DNA from: Apiospora phragmitis
Lineage: Eukaryota; Ascomycota; Sordariomycetes; Amphisphaeriales; Apiosporaceae
Assembly: GCA_038363925.1 (NCBI GenBank)
Contig: JAQQWL010000003.1
Span: forward strand, 2,294,001 to 2,358,000
Length of the DNA stretch: 64,000 bases
Reading direction: 5' to 3'
This document shows, one piece after another, positions 21,388 through 34,068 of the stretch. A program made the position numbers and the translations under genes. Positions within the stretch are counted from its first letter, which is position 1, and every line of letters starts with the position of its first letter. The notes under the pieces were generated by a model. That model searched no databases, was not told the DNA's origin, and saw nothing but the letters and a program-made list of their open reading frames with translations.

Positions 21388-23992
21388 ATGGCAGAACGCT
21401 CGGAACACCACCCGAAGAATCCGACATGGAGCGTAGATAACCTGGAGGGCCGGCTCGACGACCTCAGCGGCATCGCCGCCAACTCCGAAGCCGAGGCCGA
21501 GGTCACGGGCTCCGTCCACCTCGACTTCCTGATCAACTGGCAGTACCCGCGCTACGTCGGCCTGCTGGAGGACGTCCGGTGCGCCGTCGCGGCGGCCGAG
21601 GCGGACGCCCGGAAGCAGGGCACCCTGGCCACCGAGTTCCGCGACGAAGACGACGACGGCCGCGAGCTGCTGCCCGCGCTGCGTGACCTCGAGGCCGAGA
21701 TCCTCCACGACCTCAACGACAAGCTGGCGGCGCCCTTTGCGCAGGCCGCCGCCGAGGGCCAGGGCCAGCCCTTCTACCCGTCGCACCCCGAGGACCAGGA
21801 CCGCGTCGCCTGGCTGCGCACGCTGATGCGCGACTTCCGCTGGCTGCAGAACGCCGCGGGCCTGCAGCGCGGCTACGGCGAGCGGCTCGGCCTGCACTTC
21901 GAGTGGATGCAGCGGCTCATCAACGCGTGCCTGCCGGAGAAGGACACGCTGTGGGTGGGCGGCGACCTGATCGGCAACGAGGACTTCGAGGAGCTGTGGG
22001 CCGAGTTCCAGGGCCTGGTGGTGGCCAGCAGCGGCGACGGCACCACCGCCAAGAAGACGGACGCGGAGAACCGCCGGCTGGTCGAGAACTCGCAGAACAT
22101 CGTGCAGGATGCCTTCGACGCGCTGCTGCTCGACCCCGCCAACATCGAGGTCGACTGGAGCGAGATGCAGTACCCGCCCGACGTCCCGGCCTACCTGGTC
22201 CACCCGCCCTCCGCCGAGCAGTTCTGGGAGGGCGAGGGCGTTCTGCGCGGACAGCGCGATGGCGCCCAGCAGCTGATGGAGAACCTGGGCTACACCGAGG
22301 GCGCCCGATCTTAAGCTTCCGCAATGCGGACCCGTCGATGCGCGTAACGACAGCGGCCCCGAAGATCAAGTCTAACGGCAGCAAGGCTGCCAGCAACAAC
22401 AACAACAACGGCAAGAAGAGAAGCGTGCCCGCTAATAGCAGCACCGCCGCGCCAGTTGCCAAGAAGCAGAAGACGGAACAGCCCGCTCCCAAGAAACCCA
22501 GGGGAATGTCACGAGAAGAGATCGATGCTATTTTGAAGGCTACAAATTTCGGCAAATCCAAACGCGTTGCTGATGCCTTGTATGAAGCAACGCAGCAGAT
22601 AGCCGAAACGGACGGAGAAGAAGAAGAAGTAGAAGAGGATGAGGACAACAACTACTACACCCTCAACGACGCCCTCAACGACGTCGCCAGCCTGCGCGCC
22701 GAGGCCGGCAAGCGGGCGCCGCTGGTCAAGGGGACGCTGCTTGTGACGCCCACGGAGCCGATCAAGGTGGAGACGGCGAAGCGGTACCGGCCCGAGTGGC
22801 AGAACTTCGTGAACGCGTACGAGGACGTGTGGCAGTACATCCAGACCCTGAGCCGGGACGTGCACGCCATGGCGGCCAACGCCGCGAACCTCAAAGGCGA
22901 CGTCGGTTACACCACCACCGTCTCCGGCAAGACCGACCCGTCCATGCGCGCCATGCTGACGCGCCTCCGCACGGCCCTGCAGGCCGAGGAGGTCATCCTG
23001 GCGAAGTCCACCACCAGCACGCAGACCCAGACCCAGCCGCAGCCCCAGGTCCAGACCGACACCACGATGCTCAAAGCCTGGTGCATGACGGCGTGGCGGA
23101 CGCGGTACCTGCGCAGCCTGCAGCTCTGCCTGCTGGCGCTGGCGGCCGACGTCACGGACGAGGAGTTCGGCGACGCGTACGAGCGCCGGCTCCAGGACTG
23201 GATCGAGCAGGAGCGCGCCTGGATCGAGACGGACAAGCATGCCGTCGCGCGGCTGCTCAAGGCCGAGGCGTCCAAGCGCGAGGCGCGCGCGCGCATCCGG
23301 GCCCGCGAGGCCAACATCGCCGAGTGGACCGATATCCTCCGCGAGGGAGAGGAGGAGGAGGGAGGAGGAGGAGGAGGAGGAGGAGGAGACCGACGGCGGC
23401 GCGATAATGACGACGGTGCACGCGAAGGCGGCGCACGCGCTGGGTCCGGTTCCCGATGGTTATCCGGCTCATCTGCCGCCGCCGCAGTTGGGCCTGCCGG
23501 TGGAGGCGCAGCGGAAGTTCGAGCAGTTGAAGAAGCAGATACAGCGAGAGGCACTAGAGGAGGAGCGGAAGAAGGCGCAGGGGCAGGGGCAGAGTGTGGA
23601 GGAGATGGAGATGGAGATGGAGCAACCGGAGCTGGCAGATCCGGAAGATCCGGAGTCGGCGTCGGAGTCGGAGTCGGAGTCGGAGTCGGAGGACGAGGAG
23701 CGCCCTACACTCTCCCGCCCGCCCCTCTCACCACCGAGGAGCCGCCGCCCCTGCTCCCCAAACACCGCCGCGACATGCCCGACGGTCCCGTCATCGGCTC
23801 CCTCACGTGGGACATGAGGGGGCGCAGACGCCAACCGGCCCGCTTCCGACCCCGAGAGCAGCGAGAAGTTCGCGCAGGGGCGGCCCCCCGGGCTACGTGG
23901 GCATCCCGACCGGCACCGTGTACGAGAAGCTGCAGTACATTATCATCCTGACGCTATGGCGCTGCCAGATGGCGGCGGATACTGGCCTATGA
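21388..23992 (+). CDS. Unrecognised large protein, tandem paralogue B
   Basis: The ATG at 21388 opens a 308-codon frame with GGDLIGNEDFEELWAEFQGL, aligned to GKLIGNKEFDEIFAQFIQL of gene A. A shift near 22296-22303 connects to a linker with asparagine and lysine runs (KKQK-type nuclear-localisation-like patches) and an acidic patch. Next comes the helical region TAWRTRYLRSLQLCLL, RLQDWIEQERAW, IRAREANIAEWTDIL, matching gene A. Further shifts lie in a GGA-repeat tract (about 23345-23390), near 23700, in a G run (23818-23822) and in a C run (23884-23889). The end, VYEKLQYIIILTLWR, matches gene A. About 867 residues. It is longer than A because of SE-repeat and Glu-rich insertions. Function unknown. 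Confidence 0.6.
23640..23700 (+). repeat. Hexanucleotide Ser-Glu repeat in gene B
   Basis: Repeats of TCGGAG encode a Ser-Glu run within the C-terminal part of tandem paralogue B. Together with the GGA tract at about 23350-23390 it explains part of the length difference from paralogue A. Confidence 0.7.
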
Positions 23993-24573
23993 GTATGAGG
24001 ATTAGGGGTTTGGGTAGTCAGAAGAAGGGCTTTGTTGATAGTGTATTGGCTATTTGGTAAATGTGTTCATTTTGGATGAGGGGGTGTGGTAGTCAAGGAA
24101 AGAGGCGTGGCGATAGACACGAGGGCCGAGGCTCATTGGAATGGATAATGTGTAACATCAAGCTGATTTCGTTGTTGGAAATGTACTTATTATCCCTTTC
24201 CACCCAATGCGATGATATCAGACCATCTAACCAAGGCTTGCTGATAGTGCAATGAATATGAGTATCAATTAATAACAACGCGGACTGGTTGTGTAGTAAG
24301 ATAGACCCAGTTAGTGTGGAAGGAATGATCGGTGGTACGCGAGTAGTCAAAAGGGGAGGCAATTTCAATAAAAGGCAACGTGAAACATGTCCAGACCAAT
24401 GTCTATTTTGTGCTGCCTGGTTTTTTTGGTGTATATAAGTGGAAGAAAGTATTTCTATATGGTGCAAGATCGATAGACGATGCCTCAACGGCCATTGCAA
24501 CTCTAAAACATAATATGAAAGCACCCCACAGAGACAAGAACCACCACTTGAAAACTAGTAAGCAAGTGGACGG
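23993..24573. other. Intergenic between convergent genes
   Basis: 3' flanks of paralogue B (plus) and ornithine decarboxylase (minus). No gene seen. Confidence 0.5.
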
Positions 24574-25930
24574 TTACAACCCAAGAACGGCACGAGCGCC
24601 GGGCTCGCTGCAAACGTAGACGACATCGTGGGCATCCGAAAAGCCGTTGAACTTGGTGGCAGAGCACTTGGTGTATGCGCCCATGTCCTCGAAGTAGAGC
24701 CAGTCGCCGACATCGAGCTCATGGTCAAAGCGAATGCTCTCGGTGATGCGGTCGATACCATCGCAGGTAGGGCCCCAGATGGAATACTCAATGCCACCGC
24801 CAATTCGGGCAGGGAGGCCCTCGGCTGTGGGAGAATCGAACAAGACCTTCTGGCCTGCGCTCAGAATCTTGGCAATCGGCTGCTGGTGGTCGAACATGAT
24901 GCTGCTGAAGTTGCCATACAGGCCGTCGTTGACGTAAGCCATGTAGCTCGATTCGCCAGTGGCGGGGTTGTGGATGGTGCGGCGAGCAATGATGTTGCAG
25001 GCAATGGTGAACGCCGAGGAGACATAGTAGCGGCCGGGCTCTGCGATGATGTTGATCGAGGAGGGAAATACTCGTCGAGGGCTCCGCGGAGGACGGTAGC
25101 CATGGCTTCGAAGCTATCGCCACTGAAACCGCCACCAACATCCAACGTCTTCAGGTCAAAGCCGTGAGCATAAGCTTGCTTGAAAACGGTGTCGGCATCC
25201 TGGACAGCCTTGAGGAAGCAAAGAGGGTCGGAAGCGCCTGATCCAACATGGAAGCTGACTCCCACAACATTGAGACCAAGCTCCTTGGCAAGTGACAGAA
25301 GGTTGTCAGTGTCATCCAGGGAAGCACCGAACTTGAGGCTGAGACGGCACAGGCTGGACGAGTCGTCGGTCAGGATGCGGAGGAAGAGCTCAGCTTCGGG
25401 GTAAAGCTTTGCAATCTTGCGCAATTCGTCAGCATTGTCGAAGGTCATCTGCTTGACGCCCTTGTTGGCGACGTAGCGGACGTAGGAGTTGGTCTTGCAG
25501 GGCTGTGCGTAGATGATGCGCTCGGCATCCACGCCCATGTTCAAGACCTGCTCAATCTCGGCCTTGGAAGCGCAGTCAAATCCAGTTCCCAGTGCAGCAA
25601 GAAGCTGGAGAACCTGGGGGTTGGGTTGCATTTGACAGCGTAGAAAGGCTTGACGCGAGGAAGATTCTTCTTCCATCGCATGTGCTGGCGATAGACCTCG
25701 CCAAGATCGCCCACAAAGAAGGTATCCTCATCTCCGGGCTCGCATGATTCGTGGTCGATGCTCTCGACGCGGCAGCGAAGAGCATCGCCGATCAGGTGTT
25801 TGCCTAGAACAGCGCCATTCTGGTGATTCTCAAGAAAGAAGTCCGTCTTGACAGGAGTCAATGTATGGTTATTGTTTAAATTAAACGTAACCGGTGCAAA
25901 TTGCTCAATGGTAGCTGTTGCCATCACCAT
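24574..25930 (-). CDS. Ornithine decarboxylase
   Basis: A PLP enzyme that converts ornithine to putrescine, the entry step of polyamine synthesis, in the cytosol. Family motifs in order: PFYAVKCNP (the lysine that binds PLP), TGFDCASKAEIEQVL, CKTNSYVRYVANKGVKQMTF, SFHVGSG, LDVGGGFSGD, EPGRYYV, GESSYMAYVNDG, WGPTCDGID (active-site cysteine contributed across the dimer), DWLYFEDMGAY and FNGF. Length about 450 aa, as expected. The ATG at 25930 precedes a second at 25924. Two one-base losses break the frame: in the C run of the CNPNP codons (25616-25627) and near 25057-25065 before EPGRYYV. Both lie in highly conserved segments of an enzyme needed for polyamine synthesis, so they are most likely sequencing errors. 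Confidence 0.95.
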
Positions 25931-26900
25931 ATCCCTTGATTTCAGGATGGTGCGGATGGGCGGGAGAGGAGTCGTTTCTGAGTTCGGTTGTGAACTTCAG
26001 AGGTAACTCTGGTGGTTGGTAGACTATCTCGGTATAGATCTCTAGAGAGACACAAAGACACACAAGACAGTGTAATATATAGAAGGGAGAACCACAAGGT
26101 ATCTCTGAGTGTTAAGGGGGTCGAAACGGTAGCTTTCTGATCCCGAAGCGATCTGACGAGGCCTCCTCGACTCTTCTCCTACAAGAGGAAGAACCGCAGA
26201 ACTCGTCCTATGCGGCAGCTGGCGGTTGGGGTGGAACGGGGGGTTCGGGTGCGGAGGGAAGTCGAACGAAAGCGGCACGTTTGCTTGCTCAAGAAACTTC
26301 AGCAGGCGGAGGAGGTGGGCGGGAGTTGATGATGTGGAAGGTCTGTCGCAGGCTGAAATCTTGATCTGAGATGAAGTTGACGGCCGAGGAAGCCGTAGTC
26401 GCGGAGTTGCCTTTGTAGAGACCAAAGGCAGTCGGGAGGGGAAGTCCGCAGGTACGGGGGGGGGGACAAAAGTCTCGACTTTTCTAGCGGCGGTGGACGG
26501 TTAAGATGACTTGCATAAACGAGGCAGACGTTCTCGCTTGTCTGGTTGGAGAGGTTGTTGAATACCGAGGTGGTGGAAGATTGATGAAGTGTGTGACTGG
26601 TAACGGGAAAGGGGGAGAAGAGGGATTTAAGAACAAAATCTAAACATAAATATTGAGTGGGAGAAGTTGGTGTCGTCGTCGCCCTTGTCCTAGCTGTCTT
26701 TGGTTTTAGTGGTTTTTTTTCTCGCTGGTGGGCTGAAGCGCGGGTTGCATCCAAATGTGGATGGGAACCGCAGTGGCAGAAAAATAAAAATATCAAAAAC
26801 TCCTCGTCCTTGCCGCTTTCTCGGTAGTGGGGCGAAAAAAAGATGGGCAGGAGCAAATTTCTGGGGCATGTGATGACGTTAGGACTCCAACTTGGAAACA
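25931..26900 (-). promoter_or_regulatory. Promoter and long leader region of ornithine decarboxylase
   Basis: About 1 kb upstream of the ODC start contains C/T-rich (sense-strand) leader-like sequence and a 127-codon upstream frame (26425 to 26042) ending about 110 nt before the ODC ATG. Fungal ODC messages are known to have long leaders with upstream reading frames; whether this one is transcribed cannot be told here. A run of G occurs at 26456-26464. Confidence 0.35.
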
Positions 26901-29150
26901 TCTCAGGCTTGATGACATGGATACGTACCGTTCGACAAACTAATGCACTCACTGGTCGTGACAAGCCGTTGTTACTGTCGTCGCTACGGCTTCACGGATT
27001 TTGCAACTTGCGGCTTGGCGATGGAGTAGACGGCGCAGATGCGAAGCAATTTGTTATTGACTTCAGTCTTCAGTTGTGACAATCGTGAGGAAGCGTGAAT
27101 GGTGCCTCTCTCCTTCTTACACGTATGAGTTTTTTCCCTTTCCCACAGATGGCGGGGATTAAAATGGGAGGGAATGGTACAGAGGGGCGGGGGGGCTTTG
27201 GTCTTCTGTCAGTGGGCTACGGGGCTACCTCAGGCCTAAGCGCATACCTAAAGAAACACTGGTGGTTGTAACTTGATTTTGCTTATTTATCACGCTGGAC
27301 TGTTCGTCCAGTAGGGAGACGGAGGATCCGTGACTGATTTGATCTGGCCGAATGCAACAATCCTGGGCCTGCTGTCAGGGGAACTATTGGAAGTGGTTTA
27401 GGTGCAGCCACTGAGCGATTTCCGATGCGCCGTGTCGTGGCCCGATCCCACTGAGGAACGTCCATGCAGGGCGCAGTCAGGCAGGCCTCAGTCTGAATTG
27501 GGCTATGCCCCACCACTACTTCCATTTCCCATCCAGACTGACATCGGGTATTCGCGCGCATACTCCGTACTTGCTACCAGCTCGTCAAGTGTCAAGGAAA
27601 GACACGACATGCCCGTCGCGCTTTCTTCTGTCCAACCACAAGCGACCTACACCTACTCGGCATCTCTCATTTCTCGATCTGTGTTCCAGCCCCAATATTC
27701 TGGATTCTGGATGAATGTTGCGACGAATCACCATGGCTGTGAACCTGACCGCAACTTGTGATTCAACGCCCGGCTCCTGCTTGTCTCCTATATTCAGTTA
27801 GATATGTAGGTAGGTTGCTGATGCACATGCAGCCTGCAGGACAGCAGGGGAACACACACTGCATCCCACCAACGTGTCTATCCTTCCTTCATTCTTAATT
27901 TCGGGAGATTTCTGGCTGGCTGGCTGGCTGGGTGCTGGCTGACTGGCAATGCACTAATAACCCAGATCAACCTCACAAACATGTCTCACTCTGATGCCTG
28001 ACAGGATCCTGCGTGTCTTAGATCCGAGCAAAAACCACGCGCATATCATGCTTGGTCTGCTTTGCCATCTTCACTCTTGCGCTCTGCTAACCACCAGACT
28101 GCTATATCCGGTTGAGGCTACTGCAAATCAAATGATTTTATCCGATGATGGAGAAATGGAAGGTCCAAGAACCAGAGCATGATTCAGTCCATCTCCCGAA
28201 AAGCGGTCAGCTCTGATGCTCCCTCCGTCGGACCAGCAGATGAGGCTTGTGACACGGGTTATAACCCGGGACTGCCGGGTCTTATCTCCGGTTAAACTAG
28301 CACACCACCAGTCTGAATCTCAGCTGTGCTGTAACTGTGAGTAACACTCAACAACAGATACAGGGACCATCGCAATGCAGGCTCTGCGATTTCATTGCTC
28401 ACATCAACCTACCACTGCCACTTACAGCTTCTTCTATGCGACCGGAGGGCGGCCGGTAGTTTCAATGGTGTTTGGGACCGTGTCCTACACCTCCATGGGT
28501 TTCCTGGCTTTTTGTGCCCAACGCCCAAGGGCGACGAACACCTGGAGTGCATAACGTACCCTAAGTGTTAGCTACATGCAATAGCAAAACTCTCCATCCT
28601 TACCCTGGGCCTCTCGCAAACCACGCGTCCAAGCTGCTATATCTGCTGAGAACGAGTCAAGATGCTCGGGAATGATGTTGTCCATATGCCAAAAGTACGG
28701 CAACAACGTTCCAGATGCTGAAACTCAGAAACGTCGCGCGCTGTCAACAAACACTTTTTTTTTCTGGTGGATGACGGACAGCGTGACGGCAAAATAGCGA
28801 TGGCCGGGCATCGTTCGCTCATCAGGGAATCGGGATCATTGCTGATTTGGTTTCCTACTAATCCACCCCACCTAACGGGAACCTCCCGAGCACTTCCAAC
28901 GCAGGGCGACTAGGTCGCGACAACTACTCTACACTTAGTATTTGACTTGAGGTTTGTACTTTGACACGGCGGCTCACATTCGATACAGATAGATGTGCTT
29001 CAATCTCTAATTCCAGTCTCAACTGGCAGCGTGGGACTTACCTCAACTGCTTGAGCCCGTGGCAAAATGCCACTACCAGCCGACCTAAACCCTGAACAAA
29101 CCCAAATCTCGAAAGCCCACGTTCTAAGCCCCACTAAGGCAGCTCGGGCC
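26901..29150. other. Gene-poor intergenic
   Basis: No coding family, RNA gene or element recognised. A GGCTGGCTGGCT microsatellite lies near 27912-27930. Open frames here are short and overlap at random. Confidence 0.45.
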
Positions 29151-29580
29151 TAGGGCAGGGTAAAAACCAGGTTTTTAAGTTTAAACTAAGTTTCTTTATA
29201 TTAAGATAAACTAGTTTAAACTAATAAACTAGGTTTTTTTTAAATTAAAATAAACTAGTTTAAACTAATAAACGAAGTTTTTTTAATCACGTGCGCTAAG
29301 CCTCCTAGCTGGGCTGAGAAGAGGGCTAGAAAAAACCTAGAAAAAGAGTAAAAAGGAGAATTTCAGCGCCTTTTCCTAGGCCACCGGGGCCACCGGAACA
29401 TCGGCAGGCTTTGGGCCGGACTTCCGGCTAATATTAATAAGCTATCGATATAAAATATATACTAAAAATAGTATAAAAGCTAGGTCTAGTTTTTACCCTA
29501 AGTTTTTAAGGGTTTAAATTAACCGCTAAGCCTGGTATATTTAAAATACTATAAAACCGGTTCTTTAAAAACCTGCCTTA
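29151..29580. mobile_element. hAT-like MITE with 8-bp target duplication
   Basis: A 430-bp non-coding element bounded by an exact 8-bp direct repeat, CTCGGGCC, at 29143-29150 and 29581-29588. Its ends read TAGGGCAGG inward from the left and TAAGGCAGG inward from the right (8 of 9 matching), fitting the hAT end consensus YARNG. The interior is AT-rich with several copies of AAACTAGTTTAAACTAATAA and an internal inverted pair near GGGTAAAAAC (29158 and about 29490). No transposase is encoded, so it would depend on an autonomous hAT element elsewhere. Confidence 0.75.
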
Positions 29581-29588
29581 CTCGGGCC

Positions 29589-32500
29589 ATCAGTCCTTGC
29601 TTCGAAGAGGAGCCAAGAGCTTAGGAGTTCATAGGGGCGATGGCGAACACATACGCCTTGCCTTTGCTCTTGCCCGGTATGACTCACCCTTGAGCACTGG
29701 TTCTGGGGATCCAGTGGGCTGTGCGGGCTCGGGAGACCTTCCATAGCCCTCATCAATAGTGACTGTACACAAAAAACATCACGTGGTGCACTTACCCCTT
29801 TTCCTGTGTAAGCCGCGGCTGATGAAGGCGGACGGAAATAAGCGCACCCACAAGGTAAAATTGACTGCACTCAGTGAAAGGGGGTGCATCAGTCGATCAT
29901 CGCAATGGCCAGAGGATCGTAGTATCCCCTTACGTAAGTTGTCTCCTTGCCATACAAACTGCTTCTACTGGGAGAGAAGTACCGTGTATGAGACACACTT
30001 ATCTTGAGCTCCATCTAACAACTTACCCCTCTGTGGCCTATGCTAACTCATACAGGTCACGGCTTGTCATTTCCGTCTATTGGCATTGACCGGGGTAGAT
30101 TTCTATGCCGCGCCATTGAAGAAGGCCATGGGCAACACTATGGGCGTTCTTTCTTGGCCAGGCGTCTGTGATACTGCTGTCCATATCTATCAATGGCCAT
30201 ACATATCGGTGATGGTAGCATTGTACTCTTGTTCAACATGAATGATGCCATTATTTAGCAGAATACATGGGTGTCACACTAGAGACGGAGGTGGCGTACG
30301 GCCCGATGAACTTGAGGATGATGAGAAAGCAAAACGCTGTGGATATGGAAGATTTCCAAGTATTAAGTGAAAATGGGAAAAGCGAGTGTGTGAGGACCTT
30401 CGAATAGAGGGCTGCGAAAACCGAGTCGTCGGAAATCCAGCGTGTTCACCACCCAGGGCCCCCGAAGTCAGAACTGTCTTTCCAAGCCCCTGTGTTGGTT
30501 GATGAAAGTTCTTAAAGTATCAGAAGGTTAATTGATCCAAGATAGACATGTGATGATCTTCAGTCTCGCCTCCTGACATTTCTATTCAACGCTCCCTGGC
30601 CAAAGTGAAATAGGGGTAGATTTAACGAAACGTCCCGTTTCCTCATTACATGGGGAAAATATTTCTGAATTAGATGGAAAATAGGGCACTTCTAGGAACC
30701 AGACAATTTGTGTGTTACTTATGGGCGAATGATCAGTTCATTAAACCTATAAGTAGAGTCTGGCAGGTCGAGTTGTAAACGTGAACCATGGTGGTAAGTG
30801 GACAGACTGTGCCTGGAATGTAAGGTCTGATAAGGGGGAGAAGTATTAGGCGTGCGGCCATGGTATATAGAGTAGAAAAGTTGCCTCAGGAGATAATTAA
30901 GTGCCCAGTGTGATGATAGTGGTGATTGTTGCCATGCTTTGTTAGGACGTTGTTCATAAGAGACCGATAGCCTGGATGATGTGCCCAATTTTACCCCCTG
31001 TGAAGTGGTAGCTACAGGTTCTAATAGGACCTGGTTCTATCATCCTATGTGATCGCTCAGGCTGGCGGGGTGGAAGTGGTTCGTCCATTCAACCCTCCAG
31101 CTCATTTTCTTATGCCTCTTACCCGGTGCCGAGTTCGGGCCCTGTGCCGGGTTTGAGTCGGGTTCCTGCTTCTACTGATAGTTGCTGTGCCGAAGTTTAC
31201 CCTCCTTCTCGACTTGGTGGTTTATAGGTCTTAATAAAGTTGGTTTACGGTATCAATGTGATCCCCCGCATGAGTTGGCGGGGTGAATAAATCGGCGATG
31301 ATTCATCCAGCCTGCCAGCTCGCCCAATTTTTTCTCACTCCTGGTGCTGGATTCGGGTCTGGTTCCAAGCTCAACTGCTGCCAGCTTGTGCTCAATCACA
31401 TTCACATGCTTATACTTGAGGTCGTTATAGATGCCTCCAGTAACTGGGCATTATTGCCTACTTATTCCCCCACACTTAAAATACTGGCAAAGAACATCAA
31501 AGGCGTGATATTTTTGCCAAAGCTCGAGTCGGTGCTTCGTACATGGACAACCATTATTACACATTCACAAATGAGAACCGGTTAGTCCCGATCTCAGATC
31601 AAGCAACGATAATTTTTGAAGATTTAGTGATCCTTGGATCCAAAGGACTTACGAAGAGGACGGTGAAGGAGGAGTGACAGTGATACTTGGATTAGATGTC
31701 ATGAAAGGGTATGGAATTCATGATGGTGGCTCCTGATTGTTCACTGGGACCCATTACTTCAAGGGTGATTCGTCATGCCATTAAGGGGGGTTATCAGCAA
31801 TAATGTCTCTACTAGGCCTTTTTCGGCCCTGAGTTCAAATCTGGCGCTGCTATCTTTTTAAACAACAGGGGCAAAGAGAGCCTATAGATGGGATACAGAG
31901 AACAGAGTAACACATATGGATCATAGTAACCCATTGAAATAAGTCTGTGAACTATTCGATTTCGCAAGTATACACAAGCATACTCCCACATGTACACAGT
32001 CAATTGTTTAGTGTTTGCTTCCTTTGCACAGACCTGGAGTTACTAAGTCCATGTCAAAAAGATGAGATGGCAATATGCAACCTCGGTGAATTGTAGGAAC
32101 GTATGACTTTGGTTGTGCAAACAGTAATTGCGCAATGTCTAAGTGTTCAGTGGCCAACGCGAGGGGAGGACTGCAACTAACACCGACACTCACTGGAGAC
32201 TCCCGGATCTGGTATATTTTCTGGTCAATTCTCGGTCTCTAGGGCTCATAGCGGGCTTCTGGCTTAGCATCGCCGACTCGGATGGCGAAGTCAGTCCGGT
32301 GATCCTTTTGTCCTTGGGGAACCACTCGGTTATCCCAGCAGTGCCCGATTTTGCGCTTGTACGAATCTACGTATAATATCAGCAGATACCTCTGGTCAAC
32401 TCTCCTTGCCTGCTGCCAAGTCACAAAAGATAGGCCCTACTAGTTACACAGCTCTGAGTTTGCTCCTCGTGTAGAGTTTATGTTTTGCATAACTTAAGAA

Positions 32501-34068
32501 GTCTCAAGGTGAACGTCATCGCCATCCAGGCCAATATTCCTAGTCGAAGTGTCTTCTGAGAATCTCAGGGCATCGTGGCCTTTTGGCCTGGTCGGATACC
32601 CGAGTTTGGCATGGTTCTTGGACTCTCAATTGGAGGTGCTGCATCCGCCCTGTGGCTGCCCTGGGGTCAAAAGTCAGCGTGAACTGGATGAAGAAAGCAT
32701 CTCAAGGAATAGGTATTGGCCAACAACATGCCTCATGTCTTAAAAGGTTTCTAGGTGTTCAATGTTATACGTTTGCCGTCGTGATGTTCAAGGTTGGATA
32801 GGAGAGACGTCGTTCGTCCCACATAAAACCTCTCCGCCACAGATGGTAGGTTATGGCCCATGGGTCGCCCCGAATCTTATCTTATCGTCAATCTCTGTGG
32901 CTTAAGTTCATGTGGGGGGAGACTTGCTCTGAAATAATTTCCTGCCCAAATTCGAGGTCCATTTTATTTCTTTTCTCTACTTCACGCATTGCTTGGCTTT
33001 CCCAGCAAGCGAGCTCATCCTCATGCCCTCACCAATTGTGTCGTTGGCGCATTGAGGTTGCAAGGAAGCAGATCACCACCTACTACTGCTACTGCTACTA
33101 CTGGTGACTCCCTCGTTTATGGTAAGCTACACTTTCTTCTTCCTACTCAAAACCAGCTCCTGCCCCAAATCTTCCTGATGAACACAATCTTTAATTATCA
33201 AATGTTCGACTGCCTAGCATACGCTGCGGATACAAGACTCTCTGAATTTTGGCATACTCTACCACTATCTTGGTGCAAACCTACGAGTATGACCAGTCAC
33301 TAACTTGGGACTCCAGTAATTCAAGTACCGTAAAACCGCACAGATTGAGGCCGTTGGCCACTGCCGGAACCTCGATCCACGAACCAATTATACAAGATGG
33401 CATAGCATCAGCTGTCACATTAGGGCAAGCTGAGGCGTCACCCCTAGGTCAGGTATCAGTCGTAGAGCAAATAATTCATATATCACTTTTGGGTTGAGAA
33501 ATAATCTAAGCAAGTTGTGATCTATCTATCGCCCATTCTATTAATCAATATAGTGCAGTTCAGGCCGTGAAAGTCCTCCGAAAACCGTAATACGTCTAGT
33601 GCGTCCTTTCTTCCCTTCGTCCAAATTACCCAGGTGGAAACAGACTGCCTCAATTGGGATCGTCGTCACCGCTGGTATCCTCGTGGCCCGCTAGGGGGGC
33701 GTGATTTGACGTAAACCAGGGAGTAACTGGTCGCGACGTAGTCCCAGAGCGTTACCACTCCAAATAGAATGCTATACCTGTAACTTCTCCGAAACGTTGC
33801 ATAGGCATATTGGTTTAAGTATCGATCGCTACGGCTGATCCGTGACTGAGTCTGCGAGTGGGCTGCAAAGGCTTGTCCAGCGACAAGTATCTCTAGGGTT
33901 TTGGGGGGATACTGGCAGTATCAAAGCAAATCATTCGCAGATTCTGTATCATCCATCTCCGTAGGCAGAGAGAGATATTCACAACTCCGAGTCTCATTGA
34001 CTAGACTACCGATTTCCCTGAATGACCTATCGGGTCCTATTTTGTTTTTTTGTTCTTCTTCTCTTTCT
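29589..34068. other. Gene-poor intergenic with degenerate repeats
   Basis: No gene called over 4.5 kb. Two loosely similar segments near 31055-31165 and 31270-31370 (shared GGCGGGGTG, CCAGCTC and a GTGC..G.TTCGGG block) look like an old duplication or repeat remnant. A patch at about 31560-31740 reads weakly like a decayed retroelement polyprotein but is not convincing. The last few hundred bases are the 3' flank of LSG1. Confidence 0.4.

Noticed and set aside
21903..23951. 682-codon open frame taken as a single gene
   Set aside because: Its first part (Arg/Gly-rich text) is a shadow of the real frame of paralogue B; only the portion after about 22300 is coding.
31283..31760. Possible retroelement polyprotein relic (LVPISDQATIIFEDL, VILGLDVMKGYGI)
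   Set aside because: Resembles a decayed protease region only weakly, with stops and no LTRs or reverse transcriptase motifs nearby.
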